DNA of 32,124 bases from Deltaproteobacteria bacterium (GTDB lineage Bacteria > Desulfobacterota > Desulfobacteria > Desulfobacterales > SURF-15): contig JAHEHB010000010.1 of NCBI GenBank assembly GCA_024644775.1, positions 1 through 32,124 of the forward strand, read 5' to 3'. Each line of letters opens with the position of its first letter. Within the stretch, counting starts at the first letter, position 1. Shown one piece after another: positions 1-8,889 of the stretch. Position numbers and translations under genes: made by a program. The notes under the pieces are model-generated. The model saw only the letters and a program-made list of their open reading frames with translations, was not told the DNA's origin and ran no database searches.

Positions 1-39
1 TCACTTTTGCGGATTTACTAGGTGTGGATAATCCATTGT

Positions 40-150
40 TCACTTGGAAGCGTTACGCAATCCCACCGAGGAACGGTTTCGGATCGTCTTTACGATCTTA
101 CAAAACGATTTATAATCTTTAATGACCTTGACTGTGAACGGGTTTGACAT
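40..150 (-). CDS. Possible 36-aa ORF, unrecognised
   Basis: A short reading frame starts with ATG at 150 and ends with TGA at 40-42. A good Shine-Dalgarno-like AAAGGA lies about 9 bases upstream of the ATG. The product is basic (MSNPFTVKVIKDY at the N terminus, ending RNASK) and has no domain I recognise. It diverges from the decayed permease remnant and lies at the window edge, so it could be the 5' part of a broken gene. The only support is the ribosome binding site. Low confidence that it is translated or functional. Confidence 0.2.
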   Translation of the reverse strand: MSNPFTVKVIKDYKSFCKIVKTIRNRSSVGLRNASK

Positions 151-226
151 GAGACGCTTCCTTTCTTCTGTATTGCGATAAAGTTACTCTAATGCAATAA
201 CTCAAACAAAGCAATTAAAATCTAAT

Positions 227-712
227 GTGATTCACCGATCATTTATAGTTATCCCGTTTTACACATTGATGATAAAATATGGGTTGATCAATTCCTATTT
301 TTCAATCATTTTGGCCGAAACCACGTTTGCGATGCCCTATTGTGTGTGGGTCATGACGGAGTTTTTTAAAACCGTACCGGTGGAGATTGAGGAAGCTGCC
401 ATTGTGGATGGAGCGAGTCGTCTTCGGGTTTTTCTTTCGATTGTTCTTCCATCGACAGCCCCAGCGCTGGTGGCACCTGCCACCTACGCGTTCGTATTTG
501 CATGGAATGAATTCCTATACGTATTGGTTCTGATCAATTCCAATGATTTATTTACGATTCCGGTGGGACTTTCCTGGTATCTCAATCAGGATTCTGTACC
601 GTGGGGATTGATGATGGCCGAGTCGACCCTTTTTTCCATTCCGCCGATTATATTTTATTATATGTTCCAAAGGTATATGGTCTAGGGGTTGGCCATGGGC
701 GCTGTTAAATAG
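227..712 (+). pseudogene. Remnant of a MalG-type (CUT1) sugar ABC transporter permease
   Basis: The translated frame from GTG 227 is the C-terminal half of a binding-protein-dependent sugar transport permease: a membrane segment (IVIPFYTLMIKYGLINSYFS), then the EAA loop (EEAAIVDGASRLRVFLSIVLP) that contacts the ATPase, then two hydrophobic segments. MalG/UgpE-type permeases are about 270-290 residues; here roughly the first 110 are missing, and the frame upstream of 227 reaches a stop at 179-181 without permease-like sequence. At the 3' end a TAG at 683-685 follows QRYMV, yet the same frame continues GLAMGAVK before a second TAG at 710-712. That tail matches the usual family ending (QRYxVxGLxxGAVKG), so the first TAG probably replaces a sense codon. 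No ATPase, partner permease or binding protein is adjacent. Truncated at both ends; almost certainly non-functional. Confidence 0.75.
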
Positions 713-771
713 GGGCTGAAAATAAGAAACTTCGGCGAATCTGTTTAATTTTTCTTAGGTTTCTTTTTACG

Positions 772-897
772 TTAACCAATAAACGGCCAAACAATTTCCG
801 TGACGGTATACAGGTCAACCATACCTATCGTAAAACCGAGAAGCGCTCCTAAAATGATGACAACGAATATGTTTCGAATATCTTGCGGTTCAAACAT
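772..897 (-). CDS. 41-aa single-pass membrane protein
   Basis: A short gene on the minus strand starts with ATG at 897 and stops with TAA at 772-774. A strong ribosome binding site (GAGGAGAT, 901-908 in plus coordinates) sits directly in front. The product begins MFEPQDIRN, has one hydrophobic helix (IFVVIILGALLGFTIGMV, about residues 10-27), and ends in a short tail with a Trp (VWPFIG). It lies 19 bases downstream of the 132-aa Cys-rich gene and is probably co-transcribed with it. I do not recognise the family. The good ribosome binding site, coherent helix and operon position support translation; a role such as a small membrane accessory protein is only inference. Confidence 0.5.
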   Translation of the reverse strand: MFEPQDIRNIFVVIILGALLGFTIGMVDLYTVTEIVWPFIG

Positions 898-916
898 TCC
901 ATCTCCTCATTGTCTG

Positions 917-1315
917 CTAATCTTCCTTTATCGGGTGATGGTGTCTGCCTGGGCCATCGATTGGCTCAAACTGAATACCGTGGTCATTTCTATATGGCTT
1001 GGTATGAGAAACATAGCCCAGAAGAATTTCAGTCGGTATTTTGTCAGGGTAAGCCTCACATTTTGAACCTCCATGATAATGCCTGCATTTGCTGCAAATT
1101 GCAACGGGTTCTTCTAAACTAACTCTTTTAATATTAGAATTTGCCGTTGCTTTCTCATCGATCTTAACCCAAGGACCCGGTTGGCGATACTCATAAAAAG
1201 TCTGGCAGTTTCTATTTAATTCACACCCCATGCAGACATTCAGGTCTTTTTTTGGATGATTCTTGTGTTTCGTGCAAAAAATGAGTTGTTCGTATTGTGA
1301 ACGATTATCTTTCAT
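917..1315 (-). CDS. 132-aa protein with two Cys clusters, function unknown
   Basis: The protein has two Cys-rich parts. The N-terminal part has C14, C28, C31 and C37 (spacing C-x13-C-x2-C-x5-C). The C-terminal part has C74, C77 and C86 in a segment ICSKCRHYHGGSKCEAYP followed by DKIPTEI and HTKPYRNDHGIQFEP. Bacterial hypothetical proteins with that second segment (CxxC-HxxG-xKCEAYPxGIP-xEI-H-PYxxDxGIxFEP) are familiar to me, but no function is established. The clusters look like metal-binding, probably zinc, knuckles. The gene start overlaps the stop of the upstream 52-aa gene by four bases (ATGA), and its N-terminal half shares the Cys spacing of that gene. The 41-aa membrane protein follows 19 bases downstream. 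Confidence 0.8.
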   Translation of the reverse strand: MKDNRSQYEQLIFCTKHKNHPKKDLNVCMGCELNRNCQTFYEYRQPGPWVKIDEKATANSNIKRVSLEEPVAICSKCRHYHGGSKCEAYPDKIPTEILLGYVSHTKPYRNDHGIQFEPIDGPGRHHHPIKED

Positions 1316-1470
1316 GACTTTTCAACCGCAACAACAGGTAATTTTCTCTGAAAATACGTTTGATAAGATCGACAGTTTTTATTCCATCTACATTGCCTAC
1401 AGACGTTTATATTCTTTTTTGGCTGCCCTTTATATTTTGTGCAGAGGATGTATGCGCTATAGGTATTCAA
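1312..1470 (-). CDS. 52-aa Cys-motif protein, paralogous to the N-terminus of the next gene
   Basis: This small gene has a TTG start at 1470 and a TGA stop at 1312-1314 that overlaps the ATG of the next gene (ATGA). AAAGGAG lies just upstream of the TTG, with rather short spacing of about four bases. The 52 residues contain C10, C24, C27 and C33, exactly the C-x13-C-x2-C-x5-C spacing found in the N-terminal half of the 132-aa downstream protein. The local sequence is similar too: CTKYKGQPKKNINVC here versus CTKHKNHPKKDLNVC there. That similarity is hard to explain unless the frame is a real gene or a recent remnant of one. It begins 39 bases after the asnS stop on the same strand. Probably a small zinc-binding protein of unknown function. 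Confidence 0.62.
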   Translation of the reverse strand: MNTYSAYILCTKYKGQPKKNINVCRQCRWNKNCRSYQTYFQRKLPVVAVEKS

Positions 1471-1509
1471 TTTTCTCCTTTCTTATTCTGGTCCTATTCT
1501 GCGACATTG

Positions 1510-2892
1510 CTAAAAATCGATATTACTCGGCGTTCTTGGAAAGGGAATCACATCCCGGATATTTGAAATACCGGTTACCAGCATGAGCAATCTTTCGAAT
1601 CCGAGACCGAATCCGCTGTGGGGAACTGTTCCGTATCTTCGGGCGTCGAGATACCACCAGTAGTCTTCTTTTGGCATCGCCGTTTCTTCCATGCGTTGTT
1701 CCAAAATATCCAGCCGTTCCTCCCGTTGACTGCCGCCGATAATTTCTCCGATGTTTGGAACCAGCACATCCATTGCTCCCACCGTGGCATCATCGTCGTT
1801 GAGGCGCATATAAAACGGTTTGATAATTTTTGGGTAATCATAGACAATTACCGGTTTTTTAAAATGCGCTTCGGTTAAATACCATTCATGCTCGGATTGA
1901 AGGTCCAGTCCGTATTCCACGGGATATTCAAATTTTTTACCGGATTTATTCAGGATATCCACCGCTTGTTTATAAGGCAGGCGAACAAATTCCGAGTGAA
2001 CAATATTTTCTAAGGTTGATATCAGGCGTTTATCCACAAATCTAGCAAACAGCTCGATATCGGCTTTGCATTCTTCTAGTGCAAAGCCCGCTAGGTATTG
2101 TACCAACGCTTCTCCGAGATCCATATTCCCTTCCAAATCGCAAAACGCCATTTCCGGTTCTACCATCCAGAACTCAGCAGCATGTCTTCGAGTATTGGAA
2201 TTTTCAGCTCGGAAGGTCGGTCCGAAGGTGTATACATCTCCCAATGACAGCGCCAGCATTTCTGCTTCAAGTTGACCCGATACGGTCAGATTCGCCTCTT
2301 TTCCGAAAAAATCTTTTGAGTAATCGGCTTTTCCCTTTTCCATAGGAAGGTTGTTCAAATCAAGTGCGGTTACCCGGAATAGATTTCCGGCACCCTCACA
2401 ATCGGATCCTGTGAGAATGGGGGTGTGGATATAACGAAAGCCTCTATCTCTGAAAAACTGATGAATCGCAAAGGACATCTCAGACCGTACTCGGAATGTC
2501 GCCCCATATTTGTTGGTGCGGGGTCTCAGATGGGCAATGGTTCTAAGAAACTCATCGCTGTGGCGCTTTTTTTGAAGAGGATAAGAGTCCGGGGCAAGAC
2601 TGATTATCTCCACCTGATCCGCAGTAACCTCCCATTTTTGTCCGCCACCTTTTGACGCCACCAGTTCTCCGGTAATTGCCGCGGCAGCGCCGGTAGATAG
2701 AATTTTGATATCTTCATAATTACCCAAACTCTCATCAGCGATCACTTGCATATTTTTTAGGCAAGAGCCGTCGTTGACCTCGATAAAGGAAAATCCCTTG
2801 GAATCACGTCTGGTTCTTACCCATCCTTTTATGAGGACACGATCCATGGGAATATCGGAGTTAAGGAGGGTAACAATTTTGGTTCGTTTCAT
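1510..2892 (-). CDS. asnS: Asparagine-tRNA ligase (AsnRS)
   Basis: Charges tRNA-Asn with asparagine using ATP in the cytoplasm. At 460 residues it has the family's usual length. An N-terminal OB-fold anticodon-binding domain ([24 protein letters not shown], about residues 19-42) is followed by the class II catalytic core. Motif 2 is [21 protein letters not shown] (about 227-247) and motif 3 is [15 protein letters not shown] near the C terminus. The NTRRH and EFWMVEPE segments are of AsnRS rather than AspRS type. The ATG at 2892 is preceded by a good ribosome binding site (GGAGAG) overlapping the stop of the upstream HtrA-type gene, so translation of the two is probably linked. Very secure. 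Confidence 0.97.
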   Translation of the reverse strand: MKRTKIVTLLNSDIPMDRVLIKGWVRTRRDSKGFSFIEVNDGSCLKNMQVIADESLGNYEDIKILSTGAAAAITGELVASKGGGQKWEVTADQVEIISLAPDSYPLQKKRHSDEFLRTIAHLRPRTNKYGATFRVRSEMSFAIHQFFRDRGFRYIHTPILTGSDCEGAGNLFRVTALDLNNLPMEKGKADYSKDFFGKEANLTVSGQLEAEMLALSLGDVYTFGPTFRAENSNTRRHAAEFWMVEPEMAFCDLEGNMDLGEALVQYLAGFALEECKADIELFARFVDKRLISTLENIVHSEFVRLPYKQAVDILNKSGKKFEYPVEYGLDLQSEHEWYLTEAHFKKPVIVYDYPKIIKPFYMRLNDDDATVGAMDVLVPNIGEIIGGSQREERLDILEQRMEETAMPKEDYWWYLDARRYGTVPHSGFGLGFERLLMLVTGISNIRDVIPFPRTPSNIDF

Positions 2893-2902
2893 GATGGCTC
2901 TC

Positions 2903-4360
2903 CTATCCGAGTTTTACAGTAATGTGATAGAGCTGGTTTGCCCTTTGCAGAAGCACTACGATCGATGATTTTTTTCGGTATTTGACAATGGCCTTTTTAA
3001 AATCTTTGGTATCTTTGATTTCGATTTCATCCATTTGCCGGATGATATCACCGGGGCGAACGCCAATATGCGCTAAATAGGCGCTGCTTTCCAGCGCTGT
3101 GATGACAACACCTTTTTTTGCAGATGTTTGAAATCTGCGGCGATTTCGATTCGATAATTCTTCGACCTCAACTCCCAGCAAACGATTTGCAAGATCCATT
3201 GCCAGATCTTCAGGAAAAATAGCGGTTTTAAGGGTGATATCCCTTTTGTTGCCATCTCGCCAAATTTTGACGGCGAGCTCTTTTCCCGCAGCGATCCCTT
3301 TTAGGGTCGATTCGTACACTTTGGTAGCGTCTATTTTTCGAGTGCCAAGGGATACGATAATGTCACCTTCCCGAATATCGGCCTTCTTTGCGGGGCTCCT
3401 CGTCTCAACCGCTTTTACTAAAACCCCTTTGATACCCTGTGTATTCAAATATTGAGCGAGTCCTTCATCGATATCTTGCACGGTAATGCCGATCCAGGCA
3501 GGAATCACCTCACCGTACTGAATCAGATCCGATACGATTCGCCTGGCTTTGTTGATGGGGATGGCAAAACCGATACCCTGAGCTTTCGCATAAATCGCGG
3601 TGTTGATTCCGATCAGTTCACCATTGATGTTGAGCAAGGGGCCGCCGCTATTCCCTGGGTTGATTGATGCATCGGTTTGAATAAAGTCCTGAAACACTCT
3701 GTTTTCGGTTCGAATGCTGCGGTTTAATGCGCTAATCACCCCCGTGGTCACCGTATGTGAGAACCCGAAAGGGTTTCCGATGGCGATAACGGTTTCCCCG
3801 ATCATCAGACCCTCTGAATTTCCCATTTCGATGGCAGGCAGTGAATTTTTTGATTCGATCCGTAGAATCGCTAAATCTGAGTCCGGGTCGATGCCGACCA
3901 CCTGAGCTTTGTACTCTCGCTCGTCGTTCAAAGTAACCGTTATCGTGGAGGTTTTTTCGAGCACATGGGCATTGGTAAGAATGAATCCGCGTTTTCCATC
4001 AATGATCACACCGGATCCGAGGCTGTTACGCTTGTAGCGGCGCTCAAAATCAGGTTCAAAAAAATCTTTAAAAAAGGAATCAAAAAAAGGGTCCATGCCA
4101 AAACCGGAGAAGGGATTGATCCGCCTGCGGACTTCATATTCTGAGCTGATGTTGACCACCGCAGGGCTCACCTTACGAACGGTTTTTACAACGGGCGTTT
4201 CGCGATTGAACTCTGAAGCATCAGCGACCGGCGCTGTGAACAGGAGCGCAATGGTTGTAGTTATGATATAAGTTACTGAAATAATTTTAATATAATGTTT
4301 TGTTCCTGATTGCAAGAATCGTAAACTCGGACCATTAACGATGATAAGGATAGAATTCAA
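2903..4360 (-). CDS. HtrA/DegP-type periplasmic serine protease with two PDZ domains
   Basis: An envelope quality-control protease/chaperone. An N-terminal export signal (about residues 21-48: KHYIK, a hydrophobic stretch, then APVADA) precedes a trypsin-like domain with the triad His132 (TNAHVL), Asp162 (DSDLAIL) and Ser238 (GNSGGP). Two PDZ domains follow, at about 285-375 and 385-480, the second beginning near LLGVEVEEL and containing GVRPGDII. Length (485) suits the DegP/DegQ/MucD group. No ATG start is available: the frame opens with TTG at 4360, or with a second TTG at 4315 that would leave a neater signal peptide. It is followed 10 bases later by asnS. Assignment to DegP, DegQ or MucD cannot be made from sequence alone. 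Confidence 0.95.
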   Translation of the reverse strand: MNSILIIVNGPSLRFLQSGTKHYIKIISVTYIITTTIALLFTAPVADASEFNRETPVVKTVRKVSPAVVNISSEYEVRRRINPFSGFGMDPFFDSFFKDFFEPDFERRYKRNSLGSGVIIDGKRGFILTNAHVLEKTSTITVTLNDEREYKAQVVGIDPDSDLAILRIESKNSLPAIEMGNSEGLMIGETVIAIGNPFGFSHTVTTGVISALNRSIRTENRVFQDFIQTDASINPGNSGGPLLNINGELIGINTAIYAKAQGIGFAIPINKARRIVSDLIQYGEVIPAWIGITVQDIDEGLAQYLNTQGIKGVLVKAVETRSPAKKADIREGDIIVSLGTRKIDATKVYESTLKGIAAGKELAVKIWRDGNKRDITLKTAIFPEDLAMDLANRLLGVEVEELSNRNRRRFQTSAKKGVVITALESSAYLAHIGVRPGDIIRQMDEIEIKDTKDFKKAIVKYRKKSSIVVLLQRANQLYHITVKLG

Positions 4361-4453
4361 TTTCGTTTCGCGGTATATAACATTTTGGTTGTTATGAGTA
4401 ATAGAATCTTAAACTTTTTGTTTCCAGCTTTTCCGGAATAGGCTGAATATATC

Positions 4454-6991
4454 ATGACCCGAAAATCTCTTCAAGATATCTTACCGCTGATTGATCAGCC
4501 CAGCAGATACCTGGGTACGGAGATCAACAGCATCCGAAAAGACCACCAAAAAGTGAAGCTCCGAGTTGCGCTCGCCTTTCCGGATTTATATGAAATCGGA
4601 ACATCTCATTTTGGCCTGCAGATACTCTATTCGATATTAAACGGACAGAAAGAGATTGCCGCTGAAAGAGTGTATGCGCCTGGCGGTGATATGGAGGCGC
4701 ATCTCCGATCTGCCCAGCTCCCGCTGGCATCGCTTGAGTCTCGCATACCCCTGAACCAATTTGACATCATCGGTTTCAGTCTCCTATACGAGCTCAACTA
4801 CACGAATATTCTGACCATCTTAGATCTTGCAGGTATTCCCTTTTTTTCAAATCAACGAGACCGGTCATCCCCACTTATTATTGCGGGAGGACCCTGTACC
4901 TGTAATCCTGAACCGGTAGCAGATTTCTTTGACGCCATCATTGTCGGTGACGGAGAAGCGGTTATTTTGGAGATGGCAAGCGTGTGGGTGGATTGGAAAG
5001 CCGGATCCGGTAACGATAAAGACGCATTGCTAAAAATGTGGTCGCAACTTCAGGGTGTGTATATTCCTTCTTTTTTCAACCCAAGTTTCAATAGTGATGG
5101 ATTTCAGCGATTGACCCCGATTCATCCGGAATATCAGACCGTCACACGAGCCGTTGTGTCTGATCTTGACAAAGCCCCGTTTCCAGAATCCCCCATTGTC
5201 CCTTATGGGAAACCCGTGCACGATCGCCTTCGACTTGAAGTGGCCAGAGGGTGCAGCCGGGGGTGTCGGTTTTGTCAAGCCGGAATGATCTACCGTCCCG
5301 TTCGGGAACGATCTGCCGAAACGCTTTTTGGCCAAGCAGAGGATTCCCTTGCTTTAACCGGTTATGGAAATCTCTCGCTGCTTTCTTTAAGCACAGGAGA
5401 TTACGGTTGCATCGTACCGCTTATGGAACAACTTATCGACCAAGGAGCGTCAAACAAGATTGCCGTTTCGCTTCCTTCACTGCGAGCCGGCACACTCACG
5501 CCGAAGTTAATGGAACTCATTAAACAAATACGAAAAACAGGTTTTACCATTGCACCTGAAGCGGGGAGCCAGAGACTTCGAAATGTCATTAATAAAAACA
5601 TTACCGAAAAAGATATTTACAAAACGATTGAAGATGCCTTTCGTTTGGGATGGCAGGTGGTCAAACTCTATTTTATGGTGGGGCTGCCGACTGAAACAAA
5701 AGACGATTTAAATGCATTGGTCGGTCTAGTCAAAGATCTTCGAAAGATAAAATCTACCAATAGACGGCGGCGCAAACTCAATGTGAGTGTGGCGGTTTTC
5801 ATTCCCAAACCGCATACACCGTTTCAGTGGGCCTCTCAGATTTCTTTGGAGGAATCAAAAGAAACAATCGCTTGGGTGAAAGCGGCGCTGAAGATTCCCG
5901 GTGTTCAGGTCAAATGGCAGAATCCTGAGGTAAGTTTCCTTGAGGGTCTTTGGGCCAGAGGAGATCGACGCCTGTCGCGACTGCTTACCGATGCCTACGA
6001 TAAAGGATGCCGATTTGACGGCTGGAGTGATGAATTTCGGTTCGCCGCCTGGCAGGCGGCAATATCTGATATGGCGATCGATGCGGCGTTCTTCACGACC
6101 CGCGGGAGAGAATGGACCGAGCCGCTGCCTTGGGATCACATCGACACCAAGGTGAGCAAGGCGTTTCTCAAATCAGAATGGGAGCGCGCATCAAGGGGTG
6201 AGCTCACTTCAGATTGTCGCTTGGATGGATGCCACGACTGCGGCGTTTGTGATTTTGCCACCGTAGAACCCATTGTATTTAATTTTGATTCTCAATCAAA
6301 TGACACCGACACCTCCGGAGAAAGACCAGAAAGGCGAAAAAATCGGATCCAAAAACCCGAGTATAAAGACCTTGAAATCACCTATTCAAAATTGGGGCAG
6401 GCGCAATATTTTGGACACCTGGAATTGCAGAACATTATTGTGCGTGCCATAAGAAGATCACGTATTCCTATTAAATATTCTGAAGGATTTCATCCGTTGC
6501 CGAAAATATCATTTGAAGATCCCCTTCCCATTGGTTTGGAAAGTGAAAATGAATTATGCTATTTGACGGTTTCGGACGCCGCGGATCCAGATGAAATCAA
6601 AAAACGCCTAAATGAACACGTTCCCGAAGGTTTGGCTGTCACGGCATGTCGCGTTGCACCTGCGAAATCCTTCCGGAGGAAACCCTCCCGTTTAACCTAT
6701 CATGTAATGCTAAAAGATGGCTTTTTTGATAAAAAGAGGTTAGAGTCCTTTTTTACAAGCCCGCAATGGATTTATCATCGTCAGAATCGGCGCGGGAACA
6801 AACAAACGATTAATTTAAGAGAGATCGTGTCAGATATTAAATTAAAATCTTTAAAAGCGCTTGAACTGACGCTTAGATCGGACTTTGGAAAAACCGTTCG
6901 GCCTTCGGAAGTGATTACCCAACTTTTTAATCTCCCGGATGCGGACGTAAAACAGGCGAAAGTCGTTAAGGTATGTACAAAGAACTTGTGA
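4454..6991 (+). CDS. B12-binding-type radical SAM protein fused to a DUF2344 domain (TIGR03960 + TIGR03936)
   Basis: An 845-residue fusion. Residues 1 to about 250 form a cobalamin-binding-type N-terminal region (AFPDLYEIGTSHFGLQILYS, IIAGGPCTCNPEPVADFFD, IIVGDGE). The radical SAM core follows with C267, C271 and C274 (RGCSRGCRFCQAGMIYRPVR), holding the [4Fe-4S] cluster that cleaves S-adenosylmethionine. A Cys cluster (CHDCGVC) lies before the C-terminal DUF2344 domain (about 635-845: EITYSKLGQAQYFGHLELQN, KYSEGFHPLPKISFEDPLPIGLES). This two-domain architecture next to an RNase G gene is common in deltaproteobacteria and clostridia. The substrate is not known to me; a link to RNA or ribosome modification is often guessed from the neighbours. 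Its last 19 bases overlap the start of rng. Confidence 0.93.
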   Translation: MTRKSLQDILPLIDQPSRYLGTEINSIRKDHQKVKLRVALAFPDLYEIGTSHFGLQILYSILNGQKEIAAERVYAPGGDMEAHLRSAQLPLASLESRIPLNQFDIIGFSLLYELNYTNILTILDLAGIPFFSNQRDRSSPLIIAGGPCTCNPEPVADFFDAIIVGDGEAVILEMASVWVDWKAGSGNDKDALLKMWSQLQGVYIPSFFNPSFNSDGFQRLTPIHPEYQTVTRAVVSDLDKAPFPESPIVPYGKPVHDRLRLEVARGCSRGCRFCQAGMIYRPVRERSAETLFGQAEDSLALTGYGNLSLLSLSTGDYGCIVPLMEQLIDQGASNKIAVSLPSLRAGTLTPKLMELIKQIRKTGFTIAPEAGSQRLRNVINKNITEKDIYKTIEDAFRLGWQVVKLYFMVGLPTETKDDLNALVGLVKDLRKIKSTNRRRRKLNVSVAVFIPKPHTPFQWASQISLEESKETIAWVKAALKIPGVQVKWQNPEVSFLEGLWARGDRRLSRLLTDAYDKGCRFDGWSDEFRFAAWQAAISDMAIDAAFFTTRGREWTEPLPWDHIDTKVSKAFLKSEWERASRGELTSDCRLDGCHDCGVCDFATVEPIVFNFDSQSNDTDTSGERPERRKNRIQKPEYKDLEITYSKLGQAQYFGHLELQNIIVRAIRRSRIPIKYSEGFHPLPKISFEDPLPIGLESENELCYLTVSDAADPDEIKKRLNEHVPEGLAVTACRVAPAKSFRRKPSRLTYHVMLKDGFFDKKRLESFFTSPQWIYHRQNRRGNKQTINLREIVSDIKLKSLKALELTLRSDFGKTVRPSEVITQLFNLPDADVKQAKVVKVCTKNL

Positions 6992-8517
6992 TCAACGTAA
7001 CTGAGCATGAAACCCGGGTAGCCCTTTTGGAGGACGGTACGATTGTAGAACTTTTTATTGAACGCCCGGAAAATGCTGATATTACAGGAAATATCTATAA
7101 AGGCCGGGTACAGCGCGTGCTGCCGGGTATGCAGGCCGCCTTTATCGATATTGGATTGCAACAAGCCGCTTTTATTTATGTAGATGATGTTTTTGGAGAC
7201 CACTACGAAGAGCTGGTGCAGCAATTTAACGACTATGAAGCGGATGAATCACTTATTTCAGAACCATCCGATGACGTGTCAGCGATTGCACCGGTCAATC
7301 GACGTGTCCCCATCGAAGACCTCCTTACCGACGGACAAGAGATTTTGGTTCAGGTTGCCAAGTCCCCCATCGGAACCAAAGGTGCCCGGGTGACCTCCTA
7401 TGTTTCTTTGCCGGGCCGGTTTCTGGTATTGATGCCTTCGTCCGATCACATCGGCGTCTCCCGGCGCATCGAAGATGAAACGGAACGGAGCCGTTTGAAA
7501 AGCATGGTATCAGAACTAAAGGGCGAGGATGATCTAGGCTATATTGTTAGGACGGCATCCGAGGGAATCCAGGAAGAGAAGTTTGTCTATGAGATGGGAT
7601 TTCTTAAGGATTTGTGGGAAAATATTCAAAAAAAATATAAGAGGGCCCCGGCACTATCCTTATTGCACCAAGAAATTACCATTACATTACGTGCTGTGCG
7701 CGATCTGTTAATCCATGAAGCCGATCGGTTAATTGTCGACTCTCGACCCGAATATGAGTCCATTCTCTCATTCCTTGATGTATTCAACCCCAATTTAAAA
7801 GACTCTGTTGAATTTTATGAGGGCAGCGAACCCATTTTCGATGCGTATAATCTCGAAGCAGACATTTCGCGGGCACTCAAGCGGAAGGTATGGCTTAAAT
7901 CGGGTGGATACATTGTCATTGATCAGACGGAGGCACTGGTTGCCATCGACGTCAACACCGGTCGATATGTGGGGACGCATAATCTGGAAGAGACGATTCT
8001 AAAGACAAATCTTGAAGCGGTAAAAGAGATTGCCTATCAGGTCCGCTTGCGCGATATTGGCGGCATTCTTATCTGCGATTTTATCGATATGGAAAAGAAA
8101 GCCAATCAAGAAAAGGTGTTCAATGCGCTCAGAGAAGCCCTGAAAAAGGACCGGAGCAAAACTCATGTACTTCCCATTTCTGAAATGGGTTTGATACAAA
8201 TGACACGGAAGCGAATTCGGAAATCACTGAACCGAATGCTGTGCGAACCCTGTTTTTACTGCGACGGAGAAGGTTATCTAATATCCAAACAGTCTCTCTG
8301 TTACAATATTTATAGAGAGACACTCCGCCAGGCACATGATATGATGGGTGCACGGCTCACCCTCAAGGTCAATCCCAAGATTGCAGAGCTTCTTCATGGT
8401 GAAGAAAATCATCTCATCTCTCACGCCGAAAGGGTCATTGGAAAACAAATTGTTATCTACCCGAATAGCCAATTTCATTTGGAGCAATTTGATATTTTTG
8501 AAGTAATCAAGGAATAG
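6973..8517 (+). CDS. rng: Ribonuclease G (RNase E/G family)
   Basis: An endoribonuclease that trims 16S rRNA 5' ends and cuts mRNA in the cytoplasm. At 514 residues it has the short RNase G form, without the long C-terminal degradosome scaffold of RNase E. The S1 RNA-binding domain lies near residues 36-145 (GNIYKGRVQRVLPGMQAAFIDIG), with an acidic insertion around 85-105. The metal-binding catalytic aspartates are D326 (ALVAIDVNTGRYVG) and D369 (ICDFIDME). The zinc link is C427/C430 (CFYCDGEGY), with an extra C424. The ATG lies inside the upstream gene (19-base overlap), indicating translational coupling. Confidence 0.96.
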   Translation: MYKELVINVTEHETRVALLEDGTIVELFIERPENADITGNIYKGRVQRVLPGMQAAFIDIGLQQAAFIYVDDVFGDHYEELVQQFNDYEADESLISEPSDDVSAIAPVNRRVPIEDLLTDGQEILVQVAKSPIGTKGARVTSYVSLPGRFLVLMPSSDHIGVSRRIEDETERSRLKSMVSELKGEDDLGYIVRTASEGIQEEKFVYEMGFLKDLWENIQKKYKRAPALSLLHQEITITLRAVRDLLIHEADRLIVDSRPEYESILSFLDVFNPNLKDSVEFYEGSEPIFDAYNLEADISRALKRKVWLKSGGYIVIDQTEALVAIDVNTGRYVGTHNLEETILKTNLEAVKEIAYQVRLRDIGGILICDFIDMEKKANQEKVFNALREALKKDRSKTHVLPISEMGLIQMTRKRIRKSLNRMLCEPCFYCDGEGYLISKQSLCYNIYRETLRQAHDMMGARLTLKVNPKIAELLHGEENHLISHAERVIGKQIVIYPNSQFHLEQFDIFEVIKE

Positions 8518-8578
8518 TGAAATTCTGCTTCAAACCGACAAGTAAAGACGGGCCATTGGTCACATGGATTCTTTTTTA

Positions 8579-8608
8579 TTGACATAATTGAAGAAATTTG
8601 ATTAGAAT
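8579..8608 (+). promoter_or_regulatory. Candidate sigma-70 promoter for the rpmH operon
   Basis: TTGACA at 8579-8584 is a perfect -35 hexamer. TAGAAT at 8603-8608 matches five of six -10 positions, with an 18-base spacer. Surrounding DNA is AT-rich and the rpmH start codon lies about 80 bases downstream. This is the only strong promoter-like match in the 170-base gap after rng, and it fits the known pattern of rpmH being independently and strongly transcribed. Confidence 0.6.
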
Positions 8609-8687
8609 ATTTATTTTTAGATTGTTTACTGCTTTTTACTGCCGATGGGAGTCGGTTGCGAGGAATAAGAAATAAAGGGAATTATCA

Positions 8688-8822
8688 ATGAAACGGACGT
8701 ATCAACCAAGCAATATCAAACGCGCTAGAAAACATGGTTTCCTAAAACGAATGTCCACGAAACAGGGAAGAAGAATTATCAATAGGCGCAGAGCAAAGGG
8801 GAGAAAACGGTTAGCGGTGTAG
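8688..8822 (+). CDS. rpmH: 50S ribosomal protein L34
   Basis: A 44-residue, very basic protein of the large ribosomal subunit. It matches the family from end to end: [18 protein letters not shown] at the N terminus, [20 protein letters not shown] further on, ending RLAV. An AGGG ribosome binding site sits about ten bases before the ATG. It is the first gene of the conserved rpmH-rnpA-yidD-yidC-jag-mnmE order. Confidence 0.97.
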   Translation: MKRTYQPSNIKRARKHGFLKRMSTKQGRRIINRRRAKGRKRLAV

Positions 8823-8889
8823 AATTTGGCAACCTGTACCTGTCGGCACTATCCAGCAGATTGGAATAAGTTGCAGAGGGCGTTGTCTT

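Noticed and set aside
23..31. Perfect DnaA-box sequence (complement of TTATCCACA); another lies at 2030-2038 inside asnS
   Set aside because: Isolated single matches with no cluster or AT-rich unwinding element; not enough for an origin of replication.
800..1586. Plus-strand open frames opposite the small Cys genes and the end of asnS
   Set aside because: They are antisense to better-supported genes and show no coherent protein features.
8551..8576. CCAT/ATGG hairpin followed by CTTTTTT after rng as a terminator
   Set aside because: The stem is only four bases; the T run is suggestive but the structure is too weak.
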